The notes below the pieces were generated by a model, which saw only the letters and a list, made by a program, of their open reading frames with translations, did not search any database and had not been told where the DNA came from. DNA of 5,805 bases from Spirochaetota bacterium (lineage in GTDB: Bacteria; Spirochaetota; Spirochaetia; Treponematales; UBA12059). Positions 1 through 5,586 of the stretch are shown here, piece after piece (the stretch's first letter is position 1; each line of letters starts with the position of its first letter). A program made the position numbers and the translations under genes. The stretch is from NCBI GenBank assembly GCA_022709445.1, contig JAKLIU010000134.1:1-5805 (forward strand), read 5' to 3'.

Positions 1-2
1 AC

Positions 3-650
3 TTCGTGCTGGCCGACGAGATCAACCGCGCCCCGCCCAAGACCCAGTCCGCCCTGCTGGAGGCCATGGAGGAGCGCCAGGCCACACTCGAGGGAACCAC
101 CCTGCCGCTGCCCTCGCCCTTCATGGTGGTCGCGACCCAGAACCCCATCGAGTACGAGGGAACCTTCCCCCTGCCCGAGGCCCAGCTGGACCGGTTCATG
201 GCCAGGCTCTCCATCGGCTACCCGGAGGAGGAGGAGGAGGTGGAGGTTCTCCTGAGGCGGGCCGCGCGACGGACCGAGGAGCCCGCGCTCGCGTCGGCCT
301 GCGGGCCGCAGGGGCTGCTCGGCCTGCGCGAGGCGGCCGAGAGCGTGCACGTGGAACCGGATCTTGCGCGCTACGCCGTCGCGCTGGCCCGGTCCACGCG
401 GACCGCGGCCAGGGTCGCCGTCGGAGCCAGCCCCCGCGCCTCGCTGGCCCTGCTCAAGCTGGCCCGGGCCCGGGCGGTGATGGACGGCAGGCGCTTCATC
501 CTGCCCGACGACATCAAGTGGTGCGCCTTCGAGGTGCTGGTCCATCGCGTCCTGCTCAAGCCGGACGCATGGGCCGCGGAAGCCCACGCCGCGGACGTCG
601 TCAGGGCGGCCATAGCCTCGGTACCCGTGCCCAAGGCGGAAAAGGGATGA
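3..650 (+). CDS. MoxR-family AAA+ ATPase, C-terminal part (5' end outside window)
   Basis: MoxR ATPases hydrolyse ATP to remodel or mature partner proteins and are usually encoded beside DUF58 and von Willebrand A proteins. The visible 215 residues begin inside the Walker B motif (FVLADEINRAPPKTQSALLE, residues 1-20). Then come sensor 1 (VVATQNPIE, about 42-50), the MoxR signature LPEAQLDRFM (about 57-66) and the sensor 2 helix GASPRASLALLKLA (about 141-154), followed by the lid domain with LPDDIK. Walker A and the start codon lie before base 1; the family is usually about 310-330 residues, so about a third is missing. An acidic run (PEEEEEVE, about 74-81) is coded by a GGA triplet repeat. 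The stop overlaps the next start in ATGA (647-650), indicating an operon with translational coupling. Family assignment is very secure; the partner and physiological role are not known from sequence. Confidence 0.96.
   Translation, partial: FVLADEINRAPPKTQSALLEAMEERQATLEGTTLPLPSPFMVVATQNPIEYEGTFPLPEAQLDRFMARLSIGYPEEEEEVEVLLRRAARRTEEPALASACGPQGLLGLREAAESVHVEPDLARYAVALARSTRTAARVAVGASPRASLALLKLARARAVMDGRRFILPDDIKWCAFEVLVHRVLLKPDAWAAEAHAADVVRAAIASVPVPKAEKG
7..32 (+). repeat. Copy 1 of a 26-bp exact direct repeat (in moxR)
   Basis: Identical over 26 bases to 3624-3649. It encodes LADEINRA, part of the MoxR Walker B region. It probably arose by chance from a shared peptide and common codon bias, and is listed because it could misguide assembly or allow recombination. 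Confidence 0.9.
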
Positions 651-1918
651 ATCCCTGGCGGGCCGCGGCGTCCATCGCCGTGCTGGCCCTGCTCGCCGTG
701 GGGGCCGTCCGCCCTGGAGGACCGTGGCAGGTCCTGGCCTTTCCCTTGGCCGCCTGGCTGCTCCTGGGAAACCGCTCCATGCCCGGGACCCGGGCGGCAG
801 GGGAGACCGCGCTGACGGCCACCCGGACGCTCGGTGCCACCTTCCCCATGGCCGGAGCCCCGGTAGCGGTGACGATCAGCGTGGAGAACCGCGGCCCGCG
901 CATTGAATACCTGCGCCTGACGGACGGGTTGCCGCCCGGTGCCGTGCTCGTCTCGGGATCCCCGGCCTGGCGGGGCAGCCTCCCGGCCGGCTCCCGGGTG
1001 GAAATCGCCTACACGGCCCGCTTCCGACGCGGGCGGCATGATTTCTCCGGCGTCATGGCCCGTCTCGAGGATCCCCTGGGCGCGGACAGGCGGGACCTGG
1101 CGCTGGACTGTCCGGGAACGGTGGTGGTGCCGCCCCTGCCCATGCGCGCTCCATCGCTGGTCGCCGGGCCGGGAGCGGTGCGGCCGTACTCCGGCAGGAG
1201 CGGCGCCAGGCGTCCCGGGGAAGGCGCCGAGTTCCACGGTACCAGGGACTACTCGCCCGGGGACAGGCTGCGCAACCTGAACTGGCGAGCGGGAGCGCTG
1301 TGGGGCCAATCGATCGTGAACGTGTTCGAGGGCGACCGGGCCATCGACGCGGGCATCATCCTGGACTGCCGAGCCGACGCCTACCGCGACGGGACCGGCT
1401 TCGAGGCCTCCGCGGCCGCGGCGCTCTCGCTGGCCGAATGGTTCCTGGACGGCGGCAACCGCGTGGCCTTCATGCTGTACGGTTCCTCCCTGCGCTGGAT
1501 CCCGCCCGGGGCCGGCAGCGCCCACCGGTACAGGATCCGGGCGGCGGCGGCCGGCGCCGAGCTGGGGGACCATGCCGTGTTCGAGCGGTTCGACCACCTG
1601 CCGTCGGGCGTCTTCCCGCCCCGTTCCCTCGTCATCCTGGTCAGCCCGCTCAAGCGCGAGGACCTGCCGCGACTGAAGGAGATGCTGGCCCAGGGGTACT
1701 CGGTGCTGGCCCTGCGCCCGCTCTCCCCGGAAACCGCAGGGCACGGCGGCTCAGGGGACGCCTCCCCGGATGAACGGGCGGCCGGGCTGGCTGCCCGGGT
1801 GACCGCCCTGGAGGACAGGCTCCTGCATGCCAGGCTCGCCAAGGCCGGGGTCACGGTGATGGACTGGGACATCCGCACGCCGCTCATGTCGGCCGGGTAC
1901 CGAGGGAGCCGCCCGTGA
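647..1918 (+). CDS. DUF58 domain protein (MoxR partner), 423 aa
   Basis: Two hydrophobic segments near the N-terminus (about residues 6-21 and 27-41) probably anchor the protein in the membrane, with the rest on one side. A beta-rich middle region (about 60-165) precedes the DUF58 core, marked by GTRDYSPGDRLRNLNW (198-213), which corresponds to the family's REY.PGD..R.I.W signature. A von Willebrand A-like strand follows (DAGIILDCRADAY, 234-246). The metal-site DxSxS motif seen in many relatives is here D240-C-R-A-D244, without the serines, so metal binding may be lost or altered. The ATG at 647 is chosen because it overlaps the moxR stop and has a purine-rich GGCGGAAAAGGG just upstream; the open frame reaching back to 518 is antecedent moxR sequence. 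DUF58 proteins are co-encoded with MoxR and are thought to be its substrates or partners; the biochemical function is not established. A charged, probably helical tail ends the protein (about 375-400). Confidence 0.93.
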   Translation: MNPWRAAASIAVLALLAVGAVRPGGPWQVLAFPLAAWLLLGNRSMPGTRAAGETALTATRTLGATFPMAGAPVAVTISVENRGPRIEYLRLTDGLPPGAVLVSGSPAWRGSLPAGSRVEIAYTARFRRGRHDFSGVMARLEDPLGADRRDLALDCPGTVVVPPLPMRAPSLVAGPGAVRPYSGRSGARRPGEGAEFHGTRDYSPGDRLRNLNWRAGALWGQSIVNVFEGDRAIDAGIILDCRADAYRDGTGFEASAAAALSLAEWFLDGGNRVAFMLYGSSLRWIPPGAGSAHRYRIRAAAAGAELGDHAVFERFDHLPSGVFPPRSLVILVSPLKREDLPRLKEMLAQGYSVLALRPLSPETAGHGGSGDASPDERAAGLAARVTALEDRLLHARLAKAGVTVMDWDIRTPLMSAGYRGSRP

Positions 1919-2235
1919 GCCCGCGCATCATGGCTGTCCTGACCGGCGTCGCCGCCTGCGTGCCCCTGGCATTGGTGCTCGGCTTGCGCTGGGCAGCCGC
2001 GGGCAGGCATGCCGACCACGCCGGTCGCCGCCGCTTCCTGACCCGGTCCGCCGGCATGCTGGGCTTCTCTCTGGTCGTCTCGATCGCGCTGGCTTGGTTC
2101 GGCGGCGTGCTGGCCCTGCCCGCCCTGCCTTCCCTCCTGCTGCTCCTCGCGGTGGCCGGCGGGCTGGTACGGACGCTCCGTCCCCGCACGGCGGCCGAAA
2201 CGGACAGCACGGACGTCGCCGGTACTTCGCAGTAG
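1915..2235 (+). CDS. Small integral membrane protein of the MoxR/DUF58 operon, 106 aa
   Basis: I do not recognise a family. The start is a GTG that overlaps the DUF58 stop in GTGA (1915-1918), with AGGGAG at 1903-1908, six bases upstream, as ribosome binding site. An internal ATG at 1930 is a weaker alternative. Three hydrophobic stretches are visible: about residues 6-25, 47-65 and 66-86. An arginine- and histidine-rich loop (RHADHAGRRRFLTR, 31-44) separates the first two and by the positive-inside rule should be cytoplasmic. A short polar tail with acidic residues ends the protein. Coupled translation and position imply that it works with the upstream ATPase pair, possibly as a membrane anchor or partner, but this is inference. 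It is the last gene of the operon, stopping 14 bases before a convergent gene. Codon use (G or C at third positions) matches its neighbours, which supports real coding. Confidence 0.78.
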   Translation: MSPRIMAVLTGVAACVPLALVLGLRWAAAGRHADHAGRRRFLTRSAGMLGFSLVVSIALAWFGGVLALPALPSLLLLLAVAGGLVRTLRPRTAAETDSTDVAGTSQ

Positions 2236-2249
2236 ACACGACCGGTCGG

Positions 2250-2813
2250 TCAGCCCAGGATCACGCCGTCCAGCCGGATGTCGTGCGCATCCATGGGAAC
2301 CGACTCCACCAGCTGGAAGGCGTAGCCGAAGCCGAACGCCCGGTGCGACGGCGAGGCGATGGAAGCCAGCCAGCGGTCGTAGTATCCCTTGCCCCGGCCC
2401 AGCCTGCCTCCCGCGGAGTCGAAGGCGAGTCCCGGAACCAGGGAGACGGTCCGCACGGTCCGCGTCATGGATGCCGATATGCAGGGCGCATCGGCTGGTG
2501 GCTGGGGTATGCCCCAGCGATCGCGCGGCCAGGAACGCCAGGAGCCGTCCAGCTCGACGAAGGCCAGGTGATCGCCGTCGATCCTGGGCACGGCGACGCG
2601 CTTGCCGTCCGCGAGCGCCCGGGACAGCGCCTCCGAGCTGTCAATCTCTCCCGGCATGGAGAGGAAGGCCAGCACCATGACGGCATCCCGCCAGGCCGGC
2701 ACCTGCTCCAGCAGGCCGGTTGCGCGGGCGCTCCGTTCCCGCCGCTCGTCCGCGGACACGGCGGAGAGCCGTGACTTCATGGCCGCGCGGAGTTCCCGCT
2801 TGGCGGCGTTCAC
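2250..2813 (-). CDS. 5-formyltetrahydrofolate cyclo-ligase, 187 aa
   Basis: This enzyme (EC 6.3.3.2; MTHFS, also called Fau/YgfA) uses ATP to convert 5-formyltetrahydrofolate into 5,10-methenyltetrahydrofolate, returning a storage or inhibitory folate to the one-carbon pool in the cytoplasm. The diagnostic motif GGRLGRGKGYYDR lies at residues 135-147, preceded by LVPGLAFD (125-132). PGEID (54-58) and WGI (100-102) also fit the family. The N-terminal helix NAAKRELRAAMKSRL is typical. The start is a GTG at 2813-2811 that overlaps the stop of the upstream phosphoribosyltransferase gene as GTGA, with a GGGG about nine bases upstream. An ATG at 2882 in the same frame would add 23 basic residues lying within the previous gene and matching nothing in the family. 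The resulting length is normal for the family. It is the second gene of a two-gene operon and converges on the DUF58 operon. Confidence 0.95.
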   Translation of the reverse strand: MNAAKRELRAAMKSRLSAVSADERRERSARATGLLEQVPAWRDAVMVLAFLSMPGEIDSSEALSRALADGKRVAVPRIDGDHLAFVELDGSWRSWPRDRWGIPQPPADAPCISASMTRTVRTVSLVPGLAFDSAGGRLGRGKGYYDRWLASIASPSHRAFGFGYAFQLVESVPMDAHDIRLDGVILG

Positions 2814-3331
2814 GGCCGCGATCCCCGGATGGCCGCGTCGTGCGCGTCGATGTCGACGGCGTCCCAGGGATAGCTCACCCACCGGTCCTCTATCTCCAGT
2901 CCGGCCAGGTACAGGGCCACCCCCTCCGGCATGGCGCCGCGCTTGGGCTTGTTCTTGTTGTGCAGCACCGCCACCGCGATGGAAGCCGGTTCATGGGACA
3001 TGAGCTCGCGCACGCAGTATTCCAGCGTCGACCGGGAGTCGTCCACCTCGTCCACCAGCAGGATGCGCCTGCCCTTGAGCGTGCGCTCCGCCTCCTCTAT
3101 CCACTGCACCTTGCGGGGATCGTCGGTGGGACGGTTGTCCCTGTCGTAGTACGCGATCCCGACCGCGAGTATGGGCAGGTCCAGGTAGGTCCGCAGGATC
3201 CGCGCCGGGATGAAGCCTCCCGAGCCTATCGCCACGATCATGTCCGCACGGTAGCCGGACGCGCGGATCCGCGTGGCAAGGGATTCCACCGTCCGGTGGA
3301 TCTCCTGATAACTGAAGAGGTACTTTTCCAT
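2810..3331 (-). CDS. Hpt1-like purine phosphoribosyltransferase (COG2236 type), 173 aa
   Basis: It probably transfers the phosphoribosyl group of PRPP to a purine base (hypoxanthine, guanine or xanthine), making the nucleotide for salvage in the cytoplasm. The sequence resembles yeast Hpt1 more than E. coli Hpt or Gpt. Shared blocks are IVAIGSGGFIPARILRTYL (residues 32-50), the PRPP-binding loop ILLVDEVDDSRSTL (90-103) with its paired acidic residues, VLHNKNKPK (122-130) and the C-terminal WVSYPWDAVDI (151-161), which probably stacks on the base. The ATG at 3331 is supported by alignment with yeast Hpt1 from the SYQEIH segment onward. No well-spaced Shine-Dalgarno is present: a GGGGAAGG lies about 14-15 bases upstream, within the promoter spacer. 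Its TGA overlaps the GTG of the cyclo-ligase gene, so the two are probably co-translated, linking purine salvage with folate recycling. The fold is certain; the base preference cannot be read from sequence. Confidence 0.92.
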   Translation of the reverse strand: MEKYLFSYQEIHRTVESLATRIRASGYRADMIVAIGSGGFIPARILRTYLDLPILAVGIAYYDRDNRPTDDPRKVQWIEEAERTLKGRRILLVDEVDDSRSTLEYCVRELMSHEPASIAVAVLHNKNKPKRGAMPEGVALYLAGLEIEDRWVSYPWDAVDIDAHDAAIRGSRP

Positions 3332-3337
3332 GCGCTG

Positions 3338-3366
3338 ATGATACGACCTTCCCCGGGACGGATCAA
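3338..3366 (-). promoter_or_regulatory. Sigma70-type promoter for the phosphoribosyltransferase operon, possibly leaderless
   Basis: Read on the minus strand, TTGATC (3366-3361, 4 of 6 matches to the -35 consensus) and TATCAT (3343-3338, 5 of 6 to the -10) are separated by exactly 17 bases. Transcription would start about seven bases further on, at or within a base or two of the ATG at 3331, giving a leaderless or nearly leaderless mRNA. This fits the lack of a correctly spaced ribosome binding site. It is a sequence prediction only. Confidence 0.55.
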
Positions 3367-3417
3367 TACCGCGGCGTCCCGCGGACGGGGCTGCGCCCGG
3401 AGCCGGCCTGAAAAGCG

Positions 3418-3446
3418 TTGTGCTATCGGCGGCGCGGCTATATACT
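3418..3446 (+). promoter_or_regulatory. Sigma70-type promoter for the substrate-binding lipoprotein gene
   Basis: TTGTGC (3418-3423, 3 of 6 to the -35 consensus) and TATACT (3441-3446, 5 of 6 to the -10) have a 17-base spacer. This is a locally AT-rich stretch in otherwise GC-rich DNA. Transcription would begin near 3453, giving a leader of about 14 bases that contains GGAGG (3458-3462) just before the ATG at 3467. It is divergent from the phosphoribosyltransferase promoter; about 50 bases separate the two -35 elements (3361-3366 and 3418-3423). Confidence 0.6.
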
Positions 3447-3466
3447 CGATCCGGTCTGGAGGCAGC

Positions 3467-4621
3467 ATGCGTCTTCGCGCTATCCTCGCGTCTTTCCTGG
3501 CCGTGACGCTCCTGCTCTCATGCGGCGGAGGCGGAGGCGCGGATACCCTCAGGCTCGGCTGGTTCGGCCCCCTGACCGGCGACCGGGCTGCCGAAGGGCT
3601 GAACGAGCTCAATACCGTACGCATGCTGGCCGACGAGATCAACCGCGCCGGCGGCGTGACCGTCTCCGGCACCGCCTACACCCTGAAGGTGATCGCGGTG
3701 GACACGGCGGGCGACCCGCTGAAGGCCCTCGACGCCGCCAGGCGCCTGGTCAACCGGGACAAGGTCATCGCGATCATAGGCCCGGACAGCTCCAACAGCG
3801 CGATACCCATAGCGCCCATCCTGGAGCAGGCGATGGTGCCGTCCATCGCCACGGCGGCCACCAACCCGAAGGTCACCGTGGTCGACGGCACGGTGAAGCC
3901 CTACAATTTCCGCGCGTGCTTCGCCGATCCCGACCAGGGTGCGACGGCCGCTGCCTACGCGTACCTCGTCGAGGGCGTGCGCCGGGCCGCGGTCATCCAC
4001 GACCCGGGCGATGAATACTCCAAGGGCATGAGGGACGCGTTCGTGGAGACCTTCCTCAGGCTGGGAGGAACCGTGGTGGCTGACGGGACCTTCTCGCCGG
4101 ACCACGCGGACCTCGGCTCCGCCATCGGGTCGGTCGTCGCGGTACGCCCGCGGTTCCTGTTCGTCCCCTGCCTGGCCGACGACGCGCTGGCCATCGTGAC
4201 CGGGATGCGGGAAGCCGGATACGGCGGGACCGTCATGGGCGGCCGCGACTTCCGGCGCATCCCCGCGGATCTGCCCGCGATGGCCGGGAGCTTCTACCTG
4301 GACCACCTGCACCCCGGCGACCCCGATCTGCTGGAATTCCGCGACCGGTATCTCGAACGCTGGGGATCGGAGAGCGGGACCGTCGGCTTCCTGGCCCACG
4401 ACGCGGTCATGCTGGTATTGGACGCGCTCAAGCGCTCGGAGGGGGCCACGGGCGAGGCTCTCGCGGCGGCGCTGTCCGCCTCCGACATCCAGGGCATCAC
4501 CGGGCGCATCCGCATCGACCCGGCTACCCACGACCCCTCCGGCAAGGATCTGGCCGTCATCCAGTCGGTCGACGGGACATACGCGTTCAAGCGCAAGTAC
4601 TCCCCGGAACCGGGGCGGTAA
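3467..4621 (+). CDS. Branched-chain amino acid ABC transporter-type substrate-binding lipoprotein, 384 aa
   Basis: A periplasmic-binding-protein type I fold of the LivJ/LivK class (Peripla_BP_6), which captures amino acids or related small molecules outside the cytoplasmic membrane. The signal peptide has MRLR, a hydrophobic core and the lipobox LLSC, with the lipidated cysteine at residue 19, followed by a glycine linker. Family landmarks are LRLGWFGPLTGD (28-39), the helix RMLADEINRAGGV (52-64), DKVIAIIGPDSSNSAIPIAP (98-117) and VPSIATAATNP (124-134). The last two match the ligand-contacting segments of LIV-binding protein. KPYNFRACFADPDQG (144-158) and FLAHDAVMLVLDAL (308-321) follow. The ATG at 3467 is set by GGAGG four bases upstream and the signal peptide; the same frame stays open upstream to 2720 only as antisense to other genes. 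No permease or ATPase gene is adjacent, so it may serve a transporter encoded elsewhere or act as a sensor. Ligand unknown. A trpR-like gene follows 57 bases later. Confidence 0.95.
   Translation: MRLRAILASFLAVTLLLSCGGGGGADTLRLGWFGPLTGDRAAEGLNELNTVRMLADEINRAGGVTVSGTAYTLKVIAVDTAGDPLKALDAARRLVNRDKVIAIIGPDSSNSAIPIAPILEQAMVPSIATAATNPKVTVVDGTVKPYNFRACFADPDQGATAAAYAYLVEGVRRAAVIHDPGDEYSKGMRDAFVETFLRLGGTVVADGTFSPDHADLGSAIGSVVAVRPRFLFVPCLADDALAIVTGMREAGYGGTVMGGRDFRRIPADLPAMAGSFYLDHLHPGDPDLLEFRDRYLERWGSESGTVGFLAHDAVMLVLDALKRSEGATGEALAAALSASDIQGITGRIRIDPATHDPSGKDLAVIQSVDGTYAFKRKYSPEPGR
3624..3649 (+). repeat. Copy 2 of the 26-bp exact direct repeat (in the binding-protein gene)
   Basis: Identical to 7-32 and read in the same frame, encoding the same octapeptide LADEINRA, here in the first helix of the binding protein. 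The flanking bases diverge at once on both sides. Confidence 0.9.
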
Positions 4622-4630
4622 TCGCGGTCA

Positions 4631-4660
4631 TTGACAACCGGGGCCTCCGGCGTATTTGAT
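4631..4660 (+). promoter_or_regulatory. Promoter of the TrpR-family gene with possible operator
   Basis: TTGACA at 4631-4636 is a perfect -35 element. An 18-base spacer leads to TTTGAT (4655-4660, 4 of 6 to the -10 consensus), so a start near 4667 and a leader of about a dozen bases are expected. The spacer holds the imperfect palindrome CCGGGGCCTCCGG (4638-4650), which could be an operator for self-repression, although such palindromes are common in GC-rich DNA. No E. coli-like trp operator (CTAG core) is seen. Confidence 0.6.
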
Positions 4661-4678
4661 GGATGCGCGGGGGACACC

Positions 4679-5017
4679 ATGACGACAGTCGATCCTGAGC
4701 TCGTTGAAACCAACCTGGCCGAGATGTCGCGCACGCTCGCTGCGACCGCGGATCCCGAATTGATCGAGCAGTTCCTCTACAGCCTCTTCACCCGCGCGGA
4801 ATCGGACGAGATCGCCAAGCGCTGGGCCCTGGTCAAGCGGATCGCGGAAGGCGTCCCGCAGCGGACCATAGCGTCGGAACTGCACCTGTCCCTGTGCAAG
4901 ATCACCAGGGGCTCGCGGGAACTCAAGAAGGAAGGCTCCGCATTCAGGCGCATGCTCGAGACCGCGGGCTACCGGGTGACGGAGAAGCCCCCCCGCAAGC
5001 CGTCCCGGAAACCCTGA
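4679..5017 (+). CDS. TrpR-family transcriptional regulator, 112 aa
   Basis: TrpR proteins are all-helical dimers that bind operator DNA through a helix-turn-helix when L-tryptophan is bound. Residues 36-82 line up with E. coli TrpR 42-89 with one single-residue gap, including the helix-turn-helix and the hallmark ITRGS (75-79). Of the E. coli tryptophan-pocket residues, Thr44, Arg54 and Arg84 correspond to T38, R48 and R77, all kept. Ser88 corresponds to E81, a non-conservative change close to the ligand amino group, so ligand or affinity may differ. The C-terminus (103-112) is a lysine, arginine and proline-rich tail absent from E. coli TrpR. The ATG at 4679 has GGGGGA (4669-4674) four bases before it. 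No trp biosynthesis gene is in view; the neighbour is an amino-acid-binding lipoprotein. The family is clear. It differs from the YerC/YecD relatives, which lack ITRGS. Whether tryptophan is the effector is unproven. Confidence 0.9.
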   Translation: MTTVDPELVETNLAEMSRTLAATADPELIEQFLYSLFTRAESDEIAKRWALVKRIAEGVPQRTIASELHLSLCKITRGSRELKKEGSAFRRMLETAGYRVTEKPPRKPSRKP

Positions 5018-5050
5018 CGGCCCCGGACGGCACGGGGGAACCGGCCGTCA
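5015..5050. terminator. Inverted repeat between convergent trpR and ppiB, possible bidirectional terminator
   Basis: TGACGGCC (5015-5022) and GGCCGTCA (5043-5050) form a perfect 8-bp stem with a 20-base loop. The stop codons of both converging genes are the outer ends of the arms. No T-tract follows on either strand, so intrinsic termination would be weak; the loop is also long. It may instead limit read-through or protect 3' ends. Confidence 0.4.
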
Positions 5051-5551
5051 GGCGAGACTCACGGAGCCGACCACGATATCCGTGACGGGAACGTCCTGGT
5101 GCGGCATCCGGTTGCCCGTGGGCTGCCTGGCCATCGCGTCCACCACGTCCATGCCGTCCTTGACCGCGCCGAACACGCAGTAGCCCCAGCCGCCCGCGTC
5201 CTTGGACCGGTGGTCCAGCCTGGAGTTGTCCGAGAGGTTGATGAAGAACTGGCTGCTGGCGCTGTGCGGATCCGAGGTCCTGGCCATGGCCAGGGTTCCG
5301 CGGGCGTTGGACACCCCGTTGTCCGCCTCGTTCTTGATGGGCTTCCGGGTTTCTTTTTCCTTCATGCCCGGCAGCATGCCGCCGCCCTGGGCCACGAACC
5401 CGGGTATCACGCGGTGGAAGATGGTGCCGTCGTAGAAACCGGCCTTGGCGTACTCGATGAAGTTGGCGACGGTGTCCGGGCTCTTGTCGGCGAACAGCTC
5501 CACCGAGAACTCACCGAGGCTCGTCTTGAACATGGCGATGGGATTGGGCAT
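5048..5551 (-). CDS. ppiB: Cyclophilin-type peptidyl-prolyl cis-trans isomerase, cytoplasmic PpiB-like, 167 aa
   Basis: It catalyses cis-trans isomerisation of peptide bonds before proline during protein folding (EC 5.2.1.8). It is close to E. coli PpiB along its length: IFHRVIPGFVAQGGGMLPGM (44-63) with catalytic Arg47 and Gln55, PIKNEADNG (71-79), RGTLAMARTSDPHSASSQFF (84-103) and GWGYCVFGAVKDGMDVVD (121-138). The position of human cyclophilin A Trp121 seems to be Arg111, so cyclosporin sensitivity is probably low, as in E. coli PpiB. The ATG at 5551 is chosen because it gives the family's normal length and has AAAGGAA (about 5558-5564) well spaced upstream. An ATG at 5632 would add 27 residues running through a hairpin. 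No signal peptide is present, so it should be cytoplasmic. It converges on the trpR gene with 30 bases between stops. It is probably a separate transcription unit or distal to the flavoenzyme gene upstream. Confidence 0.96.
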   Translation of the reverse strand: MPNPIAMFKTSLGEFSVELFADKSPDTVANFIEYAKAGFYDGTIFHRVIPGFVAQGGGMLPGMKEKETRKPIKNEADNGVSNARGTLAMARTSDPHSASSQFFINLSDNSRLDHRSKDAGGWGYCVFGAVKDGMDVVDAMARQPTGNRMPHQDVPVTDIVVGSVSLA

Positions 5552-5586
5552 GCGGGTTCCTTTCTCCGCCGCGGCGCTGCGCGCGC

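Noticed and set aside
371..1744. 457-codon open frame on the minus strand across moxR and DUF58 genes
   Set aside because: Antisense to two well-supported genes; the product is low-complexity Arg/Gly/Pro/Ala-rich sequence with no family motif, as expected from high-GC shadow frames.
2239..2248. 10-bp palindrome CGACCGGTCG between the convergent stops
   Set aside because: It has no loop, so it cannot form a useful hairpin, and it is too short to stand out in GC-rich DNA.
2094..2774. 226-codon + strand frame opposite the cyclo-ligase
   Set aside because: It overlaps two confidently assigned genes and resembles no family.
3369..3384. CCGCGG-CGTC-CCGCGG inverted repeat in the divergent promoter region
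   Set aside because: Each arm is itself a palindrome of a sort common at this base composition; the stem is short and there is no further evidence for an operator.
2720..3466. Upstream extension of the binding-protein frame by 249 codons
   Set aside because: It runs antisense through the cyclo-ligase and phosphoribosyltransferase genes. The signal peptide, lipobox, GGAGG and promoter all place the start at 3467.
3518..4531. 337-codon open frame opposite the binding-protein gene
   Set aside because: Shadow frame of a clear gene; the His/Arg/Gly/Val-rich product has no recognisable domain.
4602..4615. CCCCGG/CCGGGG inverted repeat at the end of the binding-protein gene
   Set aside because: Short stem within coding sequence with an almost absent loop and no T-tract; not credible as a terminator.
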